Positions 10,225-18,034 of a stretch of DNA of 64,000 bases are shown one piece after another. This DNA is from Acidovorax sp. NCPPB 4044 (GTDB lineage: Bacteria > Pseudomonadota > Gammaproteobacteria > Burkholderiales > Burkholderiaceae_C): contig NZ_JAMCOS010000001.1 of the NCBI RefSeq assembly GCF_028069655.1, positions 2,076,001 through 2,140,000 on the forward strand, written 5' to 3'. Position numbers and translations under genes: made by a program. The notes below the pieces were generated by a model that had not been told where the DNA came from, did not search any database, and saw only the letters and a program-made list of their open reading frames with translations. Each line of letters begins with the position of its first letter. Position 1 is the stretch's first letter.

Positions 10225-10748
10225 GGCAGTTCCTTTCTTGCGTAGAACGAGGGGTGGTAAGAAATCGAGAAACGCACCGGGAACCCGCAGCCAGCCGTCG
10301 TTTGTGGCTCTGATGTTCCAAAGTGTCTATGAGATAAATCTAGGGCCGGCGCTTCGCGCCGCCCCCCGGCTGACGCCGGAGGGCTGGACGCTTCGCTCCC
10401 GGCCCCGCCACGCTCCGCTTGCGTCGGGGCCGTGCGCGCCGCGTCCGTCCCGCCGCGTTCGCCTATGAGCGCGCGATCCGACATTGCAGCCCGGCGGACG
10501 AGCAACGACCACCAGGAGCCATCGGTTCCGACGAACGAGCGACCTTCGGGCGTCCACAGCTTGCTGCCGTGAAAGCACCAGCCAGCCCAGGACTCGCCAG
10601 GCAGCTCCATGCGGTTGAGCAACCGGATCAGCCGGTAGGCGGCGTACGGAATGTCGTGCTTGCCGGACTGCCAGTTATGCAAAGTCCGTTCGGTGACGTG
10701 AAGAAGCTGCGCGCAGCCGGCCAGATCAAGGCCCAGGTTGCGGTACAT
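10221..10748 (-). CDS. XafT/VC1465-family Xer recombination activator, cut off from its start by the att site
   Basis: 175 residues from the first ATG present in the integrated state. The N-terminal part is a HTH (LAGCAQLLHVTERTLHNWQSGKHD) followed by the DUF3653-type signature with GESWAGW, LWTPEGRSF and WWSLLVRRA. This is the family of XafT from TLC-phi, which activates XerD. The last 80 residues are low-complexity. The frame stays open 5' of this ATG for 26 codons up to the right att site, where a TAA in the flanking XerD arm (10838-10836) closes it. In the reconstructed circle the frame continues to ATG 8514-8512, giving 206 residues with a complete HTH. Integration thus appears to remove the native start. 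Confidence 0.8.
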   Translation of the reverse strand: MYRNLGLDLAGCAQLLHVTERTLHNWQSGKHDIPYAAYRLIRLLNRMELPGESWAGWCFHGSKLWTPEGRSFVGTDGSWWSLLVRRAAMSDRALIGERGGTDAARTAPTQAERGGAGSEASSPPASAGGRREAPALDLSHRHFGTSEPQTTAGCGFPVRFSISYHPSFYARKELP

Positions 10749-10818
10749 GGCGCGGAAGCGCTGGGCAAGCTGGGCGCGGGTGTCAGGGTCGAACCGCCTG
10801 TGCCGGCCACGCTGCTTT

Positions 10819-10846
10819 AGTAGATGCGATGTATATTATGTCAAAT
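10819..10846. other. Right dif-like attachment site (attR) of the IMEX
   Basis: Read as AGTAGATGCGA, core TGTATA (10830-10835) and TTATGTCAAAT. The core plus right arm differ from E. coli dif (TGTATA TTATGTTAAAT) at a single base, so a genuine XerD arm is present on the chromosome side. The left arm lies inside the element and is unlike a standard XerC arm. Together with the site at 8492-8519 it brackets the element. Confidence 0.75.
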
Positions 10847-10856
10847 CACTTTGCTA

Positions 10857-11345
10857 TCAGGATGCTGCGATTCGACGAAAGATGCTTGTGCATCTGGTTG
10901 CAGGCCCTGTTCGGCAAGTGCGCGTGGACCCTTCTCGGCCACTTGCTGATCGCCATCGGGCGATACGGCAAACCAGGCGCCATCCGTACCGACACGAGGC
11001 CATATTCACCAGCCGGCTCTGGGGCAGCGCCCTCGTCTGCTGAGCATTCGGCACCAGCGCAGCGCGCCGGGGTGCCCATGGCAGAACGGTCGGATCGAGC
11101 GCTTCTTCGGCACGCTCAAGCCCGTTCTGCGATCCATGCATCTGACGGCTGGCAAGTTGCCAGAGATGCTGGGCGAATTCGCCGGCTTCTACAACGATGT
11201 GCGTCCTCATCAGAACCTGGGCGGATTGACCCCGCACGAGGCTTGGCAAGGCATCACCTGGGTCGATATCCACCGAAGACAAGGTCAAGGGGAATGGGTG
11301 CAGGCATGCGAGGGGCGGCTGGGTGGGCACCGCTCTCAATGTTGA
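10857..11345 (+). pseudogene. Integrase-core transposase, C-terminal fragment with two frameshifts
   Basis: The protein continues through three successive frames: FGKCAWTLLGHLLIAIGRYGKPGAIRTD, then EAIFTSRLWGSAL, then CPWQNGRIERFFGTLKPVL and FYNDVRPHQNLGGLTPHEAWQG. These are the late part of a DDE integrase-core (rve-type) transposase, including the WQNGRIERFFGTLK and YN-x-RPHQ-LGG-TP motifs. The N-terminal half is missing. The frameshifts lie near 11000 and 11040. It directly abuts the right att site. The copy is inactive. Confidence 0.75.
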
Positions 11346-11492
11346 AGTGCCATCTGAACGCTCACACCCGCCGAGCCATGCTGTCCGCAATGCAGCAGGA
11401 TGGATTGCGCCCGCAAGGCGGTTCTTGCTGCATCTATCGTGCGAGAAGCGTGGAATTCGCCTCTGGCAGGAGTTGATTCGACCGCTTGGCTA

Positions 11493-11669
11493 GTTGAAAT
11501 GGCTAAAGGATTGGGCAAGGCATCTTGAAAAATGCCTTGTTTTTAAGCAGCCAGGGTGTTCCGGACAAGCGGACAGGACAGGTTGAAATGGTTGAAGGAT
11601 TGGACAAGGCATTTTGAAAATTGCCTTTTTTTAAAGCAGCCGAGGTGTTCCGGACAAGCGGACAGGACA
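11493..11669 (+). repeat. Two 88-bp tandem repeats, each with a terminator-like hairpin
   Basis: Unit 1 (11493-11580) and unit 2 (11582-11669) are near-identical, starting GTTGAAATGG and ending CGGACAAGCGGACAGGACA. Each contains a stem-loop followed by a T-run on the plus strand: AAGGCAT/ATGCCTT (11517-11538) in unit 1, and AAGGCA/TGCCTT plus TTTTT (11606-11631) in unit 2. They lie between the transposase fragment and the immunity gene. The structure suggests a duplicated rho-independent terminator for plus-strand transcription. Confidence 0.7.
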
Positions 11670-11673
11670 TTTT

Positions 11674-12024
11674 TCAAACATGAGTTATTTGAGTTTTCTC
11701 AAGAGCGCGGAGCAAATATTGCATAAAACATCTTTTCTTTTCTAGGGGTATATCGAAGGCCAGTTCGATTTTGTCAAAAATCCGATAAAAATCCTCCTCA
11801 GGATCGGAAATAGCCTTTCTCAAAGAATTAATAAGTCTAGTTTGGGCTGAATTCTTGTAATTGCGGAATTCTGGCAACAGGAGGATATGAGTCGCCTCGC
11901 ATACGCCAAGCTCTTGGGTAAAATCCAAAAATTTTATTTTCTCAAGATCATTATCTGTCATATAATTGATATCGAAAAACTTTAGAAGGGTTGTCAAGTC
12001 ATAAAACATGTTGTCATGCATCAT
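11674..12024 (-). CDS. Candidate immunity protein of the polymorphic toxin
   Basis: 116-residue protein rich in Asp, Glu, Phe and Leu, with no known motif. The ATG at 12024 overlaps the stop of the toxin tip by four bases (ATGA). This tight coupling to the 3' end of a toxin gene, together with the low GC relative to the surroundings, is typical of immunity genes acquired with a toxin tip. Function is inferred from position only. Confidence 0.6.
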   Translation of the reverse strand: MMHDNMFYDLTTLLKFFDINYMTDNDLEKIKFLDFTQELGVCEATHILLLPEFRNYKNSAQTRLINSLRKAISDPEEDFYRIFDKIELAFDIPLEKKRCFMQYLLRALEKTQITHV

Positions 12025-12332
12025 TGCCCCCAAATCGGAAATGCCGTTACCGGACTTCCATTTCTAAACCAAACTTGAGCAGAATATGACTGCCCATAAG
12101 CAAGAGAAGTCTTCTTGTAACCTTCGCCTATCAAATAATCAAAAGTGATCGGCCGCTCCGCCAAAGTAACATCTCCAGTCGCATTAAAAATATTTTCTGC
12201 GCGATTTATTGTATTAAGCTGATCTCGATTTGTAATAAATCGCGTAGCAGATGAAGGAATTTTTGGATTTCCGTTTGGATAAGTCTCAAAAATTCCGGTT
12301 GTAGGGTTTTTGCCAAACTGTGCTCGATCCAA
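12021..12332 (-). pseudogene. Toxin tip separated by an amber codon from its carrier protein
   Basis: About 103 codons, in the same frame as the 820-codon gene upstream and separated from it only by TAG at 12335-12333. The joined reading is HGAQTTLEA-stop-LDRAQFGKNPTTG. A CAG-to-TAG change is the simplest explanation, since Gln would fit there. The tip has FITNRDQLNTINRA and a conserved-looking GEGYKK. I do not recognise the toxin fold with confidence. It is low in GC and is followed by the immunity candidate. It may be dead, or expressed by readthrough. Confidence 0.65.
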
Positions 12333-14795
12333 CTATGCTTCAAGCGTAGTTTGCGCTCCGTGCTTTTCAACGAAATGGGCACCAGGAATAGAAGACTCGA
12401 GTTCCTGAAGCCGCCGAGCTGCATTAGCTTCTGCTAGATTTTCCATCCGTGATGCCCTAGCTTCAGGCGTCAGATAGCTGTATTTTTCTCGCAATGCAGC
12501 TCCCGGACTCATGTCAGCGACTGCATTACCAAGTATCGTACGTCCCTGTGGGGGAACAACATAGTTCACTCCCCCAAAGCGATAAGCCCACTGCTCCACA
12601 CGTGGGCCAAGCACATCACGCGCCGTATTACCGATGTACCGTGCTGCATCCGCCGTCCCAGGAGACACCCATCCCGGTCTGTATCCCGGCAATTGGGGCG
12701 TGAGCTTCGCTGCCATTGCCCCACCCAGCAAGCCACCACCGAGCGCTGCAAGCGGCCGTACATCGCCACTCGCCAAGCCGCGGCGTACTTCGTAGCTGCC
12801 CACCATGAGGCCATACATCGGATTCAGTCCGTTGAGCAACTCACCCGTTGTGGCACCTGCTTCAGCTGCTCGGCCCATGCCGCTGTACATCGTCAGGTTC
12901 GCAGCTTTGCCGGTTACCTCTGTATAAACCACGCCCCCTGCGGCTTGCGCCAAGTCCACGGCCATCAGCGGCAATTCGACTATCGCCCGCACTGTGGATT
13001 CGGCAGCGATTTGCACCGCTTCAGCCACCATGGATGGGCGCTCATCTAAAGCAAAACCTGGAGCGACAATGGGAAAGCCTATAGGCGTCACCGTCTCACG
13101 AATCGGTGCGGTGCCCAGCCTGTACTGCACCGCTGAACCCACCGCGTTTTCCTCGGCGATCCAATTGCTGCGTCTTACCCTTTCCGCTTCGCGTTGTAAA
13201 TTGCGGGCTTGGGCATCTGCAATGATGCGCGCGTAATCAACTTCATCAATATCGCTTGTAACGGCAGTGATTTTGAGACGGTCCGCAGAAGCAACCAGCA
13301 CATCGTTGCTGCGCTCGATAAACGGTGCACCAGGCTCTCCCAAGTGAGGAGCAGATGCCAGAGCAGCATTGACCCTTGCAAAGTTATAGGCTGGTGCGGT
13401 GTTGTTGAAGACAAGATGCTCTCCGTCGGAGACATACGGGCTTTTGTTTGTGCCTTCTCCCATATAGCTGCCGCTTCGGGCATTTGCAATGATGCTCTCG
13501 CCTAGCGCATTACCGAACGCATCCACAGCCACCTGCTGGATGCTTACGCGCCCGCCCTTGGCCAAGGCGGTCGATACCCCACCGGCAAATGAGGTGATCC
13601 CCGCCTTCACGAACAAGTCCGTCCTGGACGCCTGTGGCAGCCGCTCTCCATTCGCGTCCGTCAGGCCCACCGCATAGCTCATGCCCCAACTGGCGGCTGC
13701 CCCCAGGCCGCTGGCGGCCACGCTCTTCCAGTTGAAGTGGTCCTGCAGGCCCGTCACCACGCCCACGCCTTGTGTGATCGTGTTGCTCGCCATCGCGCGC
13801 AGCACCGTCATTTCCAGGCCTTTGCCTTCGAGCAGTCCCGGTACGTTCAACTGCTGAGACACCATGCCTCCCGCATACGACATCGCAGCGCTCTTCCAGT
13901 CGAAGCCGCTTTGCGCTCCCGTGATGTTGTTGGTCGCCTGTCCCGCCACGTTGCCACCCAGCGAAGCCAGGGGCATCGGGATTCCATATGCCATGAGAAC
14001 CGCAGAGACCACGATGGAGATGATCAACCCCACGCCCCCGCACCCACCTCCCTGCCCCGCAGGCGCCGGCAGCAGCGGATCCATGCTCCCCGTCACCCGC
14101 CCCGGCTCGTACGGCTGGAACGTGTCCACGCTGTTCGCGTTCAGCGCCAGCTTGGGCACGCTCAGCGTCTGCCCCGCTTTCAGCTGCCCGTCGCCCGACA
14201 CCGCCAGGCCATTGGCCTCCGCGATGCGCCACCAGAGCTTGGCGTCGCCCAGCACGTTGCGCGCGATGTCTTTGAGCGTCTCGCCGCCCACCACCGTGTA
14301 GGCGATGGCATCCAGGTTGGCACCCTTGAGCTGGAGCGGCGCCGCGTTCAGGCGGAACTCCGCCGTGCTCACGTACTTCGGCACGTCGCCTGCGTTGGCG
14401 GGCGGGTTCTCGCTGTCGGGCGCGTCGCCGTAGCGGGCCAGCACCTCGCCATGGGCCACCAGTTGCCGCTGCACGTGGCCCGGGTTGAGCGAGTCGCCCA
14501 CCCAGCCGCCCAGGTAGGTTCCCGGGTTCTGGATGCGGCCCGTGTGCCCTGCCCCCTGGTTCACGTAGATCGCGTTGCCCTGCGCGTCGTTCACGAACGC
14601 GCGGTTGAACCGCTCGTCGCTCGCGCCCGTCACCTGCTCGATGTTGCTCACGAAGCCGTTGGCGTCTCGCCAGGTCTTGGTCGTCGCCTCATTGCCCTCG
14701 CGCTTGGCGGTGGAGGAGGTCTGCTGGTAGCTGCCGGCCATGAACTGGTATTCGTACTTGGTGACGGTGGCCTTGCCCTCGTCGCCATCCGTCAC
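12333..14795 (-). pseudogene. RHS/LysM-type polymorphic toxin carrier, truncated at both ends
   Basis: 820-residue open frame whose 5' part is missing; the frame is open back to about 14884 without a convincing start, and GTG at 14795 is only the first candidate. YD-repeat-like sequence (YEYQFMAGSYQQ) is followed by a LysM-like domain (AYTVVGGETLKDIARNVLGDAKLWWRIAEANGL, residues about 166-215). Then come a hydrophobic segment (VGLIISIVVSAVLMAYGIPM) and a long Gly/Ala-rich linker. The pretoxin region GAHFVEKHGAQTTLE lies at the C-terminus. These parts are typical of large secreted polymorphic toxins delivered by secretion systems. Unrelated sequence begins at about 14885. It is a relic or an orphan toxin cassette. 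Confidence 0.7.
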
Positions 14796-15000
14796 CTGCC
14801 GGTTGCCCAGCAGGTTGCGCGTTACCGTCGCAGAGCGCGTGGAGTGCCGTCGCGCAGGCTGGTTGTTGCCTGATTTTGCTACTTAATTAATAGCAAATAA
14901 TGTAATGAAATCGGCGGCATGCGGCACATTTGATGCTCAATCTTCAGCGAAATGCCAATGACGTCGCTCAACAGTTCCAGAAACTTCTGGATAAGCCGGC

Positions 15001-15363
15001 ATGGCCCTTCCTATCTTTTGCCTGGCTATCCTTTTGCTGGCCGTGTTCTTTGCACGGTGCCAGTGGTTGCCACCGCGTCCCTGGCGTGGTCCGATGCGAC
15101 GCACGTACCGCCCTTCCAACCACTTCGCCACGAGCAGGCGCAAACCCGAATGGGTGATTCATCAAGCCTTGCGCTTGAGCCTGCACATCCAGAGCGGTCG
15201 CCAAGTGGCCCATGTGTTCAACCGGCTCCATGGCCACCGCCTCACCATTGGCAAGACGTTTGTCTACGAGTGCCGTCTGCAGCATGCCGAACGCCTTGCT
15301 GGGGGTGATCTCACTTTCGGTGCAGATTACCCGGTTAGGACGCTCGGGTTAACCCTAGATTAG
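15001..15363 (+). pseudogene. Transposase, N-terminal fragment
   Basis: Starts with a hydrophobic segment (MALPIFCLAILLLAVFF), then QWLPPRP, RRTYRPSNHFA, RRKPEWVIHQALRL and HVFNRLHGHRLTIGKTFVYE, the N-terminal HTH region of a DDE integrase-core transposase. The sequence stops matching after about residue 100. The missing remainder corresponds to the type of piece seen at 10857-11345. Identification rests on remembered family patterns, so it is moderately secure. Confidence 0.5.
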
Positions 15364-15404
15364 TGTTTTCTGAGGTCAGGTGGTCTGCCCTCCTGGCAGT
15401 CTTT

Positions 15405-15857
15405 TCAAAGTGTGGTTTGAAGACGAGCTGTCAGTTGTGAACCGGTGGCCTGCGTGAGTCCCGTTCGCCCATCGACCAAAAACAACGACTTGCAGAACGG
15501 CCGATAGAGCCACGATCGATCATCCACCGCCACCCATCTGCGATGTGGCACATCGTTGGCCCAAAGCCAGGCATGGCACTCGGCCTCCCGTTCGTACCCC
15601 ACCAGCGTATTCGGGACGTTCGTTAGATCGCAATATCTGGGGGTAACGCCTTCGATCATGGCGGCAATGTCCGGAGAGAACCTTTCCAATAGATCCTCAT
15701 AGGCCTGTTCCAGGCGCCAGGTGCTGGTGATCACGATCTGGCACTCGGGCACCTGTCGTAACGCATCTTCCAAGATCGATAGGCAACAGAAGTGCCTCGA
15801 CTCGTGGCAGTGCTCTGGGTGCAGGACCCCATCAAAATCCAGAAAGAGTATGGGCAC
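15405..15857 (-). CDS. HAD-fold domain protein (SAK-like)
   Basis: 150-residue HAD-superfamily protein. Motif I is FLDFDGVLHP at the very N-terminus, motif II is ITSTWR near residue 44, and a late acidic motif is VAVDDRSW near residue 110. This resembles the compact 'HAD domain in Swiss Army Knife RNA repair proteins' group rather than a metabolic phosphatase. The start is GTG at 15857, because an in-frame stop lies three codons upstream and no ATG is available. It is divergent from the XRE gene at 15971. A related gene lies at 18035-18625. Confidence 0.75.
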   Translation of the reverse strand: MPILFLDFDGVLHPEHCHESRHFCCLSILEDALRQVPECQIVITSTWRLEQAYEDLLERFSPDIAAMIEGVTPRYCDLTNVPNTLVGYEREAECHAWLWANDVPHRRWVAVDDRSWLYRPFCKSLFLVDGRTGLTQATGSQLTARLQTTL

Positions 15858-15917
15858 AGCGCGACTTCAGAAACAGATTTCCAATAGGGCTGAATATTTT
15901 TTCGAGTTAGCGAGCCT

Positions 15918-15952
15918 ATGAGACTATTTGGTCGTGGTCTTTTTAGTCTCAT
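15918..15952. promoter_or_regulatory. Operator-like inverted repeat upstream of the XRE gene
   Basis: ATGAGACT (15918-15925) and its complement AGTCTCAT (15945-15952) are separated by 19 bp, immediately upstream of the XRE gene. The first arm continues as ATTTGGTC, which recurs with one change at 16728-16743. Autoregulation by the XRE protein is inferred. Confidence 0.5.
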
Positions 15953-15970
15953 TGGACGGAAATCGGGTGG

Positions 15971-16273
15971 ATGTCTTCCCGAAAGCGTGTTCCACCCCAA
16001 GCCGACTTTGGTCGGGCGCTGCAGCAATTGCGCGCGGCACGCGGCTTGGTTCAGGAAGACATGTTGCTGGCAACGAGCCGCCGACACATCAGTCGCATCG
16101 AGCAGGGACATCAAGTGCCCAGTATCCGCACCATCGAGGTATTGGCCGAGCAGATGCAGATCCACCCTTTGACCTTGATTGCTACCGCGTACTGCCCAGC
16201 CCTGGACACGAACTTGGTCAATGAACTCCTCAGGACCGTCAAAGCGGACTTCAAGGGCATCATTTCAGACTAG
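15971..16273 (+). CDS. XRE-family transcriptional regulator
   Basis: 100-residue protein consisting mainly of a Cro/CI-type HTH: FGRALQQLRAARGLVQEDMLLATSRRHISRIEQGHQVPSIRTIEVLAEQM (residues about 13-62). The ISRIEQG stretch is the recognition-helix signature. A short C-terminal extension follows. The ATG at 15971 has GGGTGG just upstream. Its stop overlaps the 3' end of the convergent gene ending at 16270. Operator-like repeats lie in front of this gene and of the convergent gene. Confidence 0.85.
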   Translation: MSSRKRVPPQADFGRALQQLRAARGLVQEDMLLATSRRHISRIEQGHQVPSIRTIEVLAEQMQIHPLTLIATAYCPALDTNLVNELLRTVKADFKGIISD

Positions 16274-16710
16274 GCTTGGCATTCCGATTCGGCCTGTTCC
16301 TTGGCATACTGAACCAGCATTTGAAGCCCTTGTATCAGACCGGTGCCAATGGGTGTGGCATCTTGGCGGTGCAGCATTCGATTGACGATCTCCCGATCCA
16401 CAGCAGTGCTGAGCAAGCACAGTGCTTCTTGCAGAGTTTCGAGGCCCACTTCCATGCTGTCGCCTGAACGTTTGGCTCCCGCCTTGGTCAGAAGCAACAG
16501 GGCGAGCGGTAAGGCTGCACTAGCGGGATCGTGATCCCCGCTCCAATCCGAGCCAGACAGAAGGTCTCGGAGTTGGTCTGACATCAACAATAGGTGGTTG
16601 TCATCCAGCGCATCCGGCAGGATGGCTTCCCAACCCCGTGACGTGATCAGGCGCAACATGTCCTGTGCTCCAAATTTTCCTAGGGTCGCTTTTTCCAAAC
16701 GCAGCATCAT
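16270..16710 (-). CDS. Hypothetical protein paired with the XRE regulator
   Basis: 146-residue, largely helical protein that I do not recognise. Leu- and Ala-rich segments include ALPLALLLLTKAGA. No signal peptide is present, since the Leu run is internal and short. It converges with the XRE gene with a 4-bp overlap. Its upstream region contains a copy of the ATGAGACT...GGTC motif found in front of XRE, suggesting control by the same regulator. Confidence 0.6.
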   Translation of the reverse strand: MMLRLEKATLGKFGAQDMLRLITSRGWEAILPDALDDNHLLLMSDQLRDLLSGSDWSGDHDPASAALPLALLLLTKAGAKRSGDSMEVGLETLQEALCLLSTAVDREIVNRMLHRQDATPIGTGLIQGLQMLVQYAKEQAESECQA

Positions 16711-16727
16711 TCTTCATTCAAGTTAAT

Positions 16728-16743
16728 ATGAGACTAATTGGTC
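16728..16743. promoter_or_regulatory. Second copy of the XRE operator-like motif
   Basis: ATGAGACTAATTGGTC lies 17 bp upstream of the minus-strand gene starting at 16710. It differs from 15918-15933 (ATGAGACTATTTGGTC) at one base. Confidence 0.5.
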
Positions 16744-16851
16744 CCGTTTGGGGCCGTGGCGTGCGAAGATAGCTGAATGGAATGCCATTTTTGTTTTCCA
16801 AGTGTGCCCGTCTCCCAATGGAAATAAACCGGTTGCCCAGATCTGCTTAAA

Positions 16852-16873
16852 GAGGCAACCAGTCTGTTGCCTC
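16852..16873. repeat. Perfect 8-bp inverted repeat at the start of the HTH gene
   Basis: GAGGCAAC (16852-16859), loop CAGTCT, GTTGCCTC (16866-16873). It overlaps the TTG candidate start at 16867, so it could be an operator or a translation-blocking hairpin. If it is an operator, the true start may be the TTG at 16888. Confidence 0.55.
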
Positions 16874-17325
16874 ATGCGTTTGCCCCCTTGAAAAACCGCC
16901 TGGATCTCACCCGCTTGGCCGAACTTGATCGGCAGTTTTGCGATTTCGCGAAGCTGCAGCGGAATGCCACGCCCAGGTGTGGCTGGGCAAAGACGGTGAG
17001 ATTGGCCTTGGGCATGAGTTCCAAAGCGCTAGGTGAGCGCTTGGGCATGACGGCGCAGGGAGTCCGCAAACTGGAGCAGGCCGAGGCCAACGGCACTATC
17101 ACGCTGAATACGCTTGCACGTTTGGCTCATGGCCTGGACTGTGAAGTGCACTACATGTTTGTTCCCCGAACCAGTTTGGTGGAGCAGGTGCTCAACCGTA
17201 CTCAAGAGATCGCTGGAATTGCGTTGCCGTCCACGTTGAAGGGGGCGGAGGTGCTGACAGATGCAGAGACGCTGATGGCCCTTACGAGTGCGCTGGTAAA
17301 AGTGAGCAAGCGTGGCCTTTGGTGA
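16867..17325 (+). CDS. Mobile mystery protein A-like HTH protein
   Basis: 152 residues from the TTG at 16867 (145 from the TTG at 16888); no ATG exists upstream before a stop. The body reads GWAKTVRLALGMSSKALGERLGMTAQGVRKLEQAEANGTITLNTLARLAHGLDCEVHYMFVP, the pattern of 'mobile mystery protein A', a HTH protein normally encoded next to a Fic-domain partner (protein B). No Fic gene follows here, so the pair is broken and this may be a solitary antitoxin-like remnant. A perfect inverted repeat overlaps the 5' end. Confidence 0.75.
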   Translation: MPHAFAPLKNRLDLTRLAELDRQFCDFAKLQRNATPRCGWAKTVRLALGMSSKALGERLGMTAQGVRKLEQAEANGTITLNTLARLAHGLDCEVHYMFVPRTSLVEQVLNRTQEIAGIALPSTLKGAEVLTDAETLMALTSALVKVSKRGLW

Positions 17326-17513
17326 GTCAGCGCTGGTTCTCCTACCGATACAACCCCGCGATGAGTTTGAACTTCGTTGCTATCATTAGCGCAAAGCAAG
17401 CCCCCGGTGCGACCTCTGCGAAAGCATGCCCCCGGGGGCGACGTTTTTCTGAGAGGTACTTTGATGAAATCTCTCTCCGAAGCTCGCGACAGCTCTTGAG
17501 AGATCACCGCGCC

Positions 17514-17690
17514 ATGGAATTGCACCGCACAGGTCAGGCTGCCCGCAAGGCGAAGCGCGTCATCACAATCAAGGTCAAGCACGCTCTTCCTGTCATCACC
17601 GCAAGGGAATATGCGCGCTCGGGCGATGCAACCAAAGATCCGACACTCAGGCGACGCCGCTGTGCCATTGTTAACGGGACTGATCGGTAA
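17514..17690 (+). CDS. Small hypothetical protein upstream of the MbcA/ParS gene
   Basis: 58-residue basic peptide starting MELHRTGQAARKAKR, with no known motif. It ends four bases before the GTG start of the MbcA/ParS-like gene, so it could be the N-terminal part of a decayed antitoxin or a coupled small gene. There is no strong ribosome binding site. Low confidence. Confidence 0.3.
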   Translation: MELHRTGQAARKAKRVITIKVKHALPVITAREYARSGDATKDPTLRRRRCAIVNGTDR

Positions 17691-17693
17691 CTT

Positions 17694-17942
17694 GTGGACA
17701 CGAATTCTGCCCCCATCGCCCTAGAAGACCACATCGCTATTCTCACTATGCTTGTGCGGCGCATGGTTGATGAGTCTGGTGACCCAACTGGTTTCGACGC
17801 ACAGACCTGGCTTAATCACTGGCTCGTGGGGGTGGTCCCAGCGTTGGGTGATCGAAGGCCTCTCGATGTGCTCAAAGAGCCCGGCGGCCTTGAGGTGGTG
17901 CGGAGCTTGCTCATGCGTGTCCAGTCTGGTGCGTTCTCGTAG
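17694..17942 (+). CDS. MbcA/ParS/Xre-type antitoxin C-terminal domain
   Basis: 82-residue protein from GTG. The segment WLNHWLVGVVPALGDRRPLDVL followed by GGLEVVRSLLMRVQSG matches the DUF2384 (MbcA/ParS/Xre antitoxin toxin-binding) domain, including the typical P-x-LGxRxPxD-L core. No RES-domain toxin follows, so it is an orphan or remnant antitoxin. The next gene is the second HAD protein. Confidence 0.7.
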   Translation: MDTNSAPIALEDHIAILTMLVRRMVDESGDPTGFDAQTWLNHWLVGVVPALGDRRPLDVLKEPGGLEVVRSLLMRVQSGAFS

Positions 17943-18034
17943 GAATACGCACGTGGCTGGCAAGTTCTGAGTCCGCTCTGGCCCCGCCGTCCTCCTTGAC
18001 TATATCCCCACCAAGCACAGTCCAGTCCCAACAT

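Larger units (their letters stand above)
8503..10835. mobile_element. TLC-satellite-like IMEX integrated by Xer recombination
   Basis: About 2.3 kb between two TGTATA-centred dif-like sites. All three genes run on the minus strand: a XafT/VC1465-type Xer activator, an unknown protein and a HUH rolling-circle replication protein. No integrase, coat or secretion genes are present, so it resembles the V. cholerae satellite phage TLC-phi rather than a full filamentous phage. Gene order in the circle would be activator, unknown protein, replication protein, non-coding segment, att. Boundaries are inferred from the repeats and from the reading frame restored across the joined ends. Confidence 0.75.

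Noticed and set aside
10221..10468. Low-complexity C-terminus of the Xer activator as a separate gene
   Set aside because: It is in frame with and continuous to the HTH part, and no independent start or motif is seen.
8492..10846. Treating the Rep-containing segment as a full filamentous prophage
   Set aside because: No coat, pIII, Zot/pI or secretin genes are present in the 2.3 kb, so only a satellite-type element can be supported.
13737..14873. 378-codon plus-strand frame opposite the polymorphic toxin
   Set aside because: It is His/Arg-rich without domains, and the minus-strand frame has LysM and toxin motifs.
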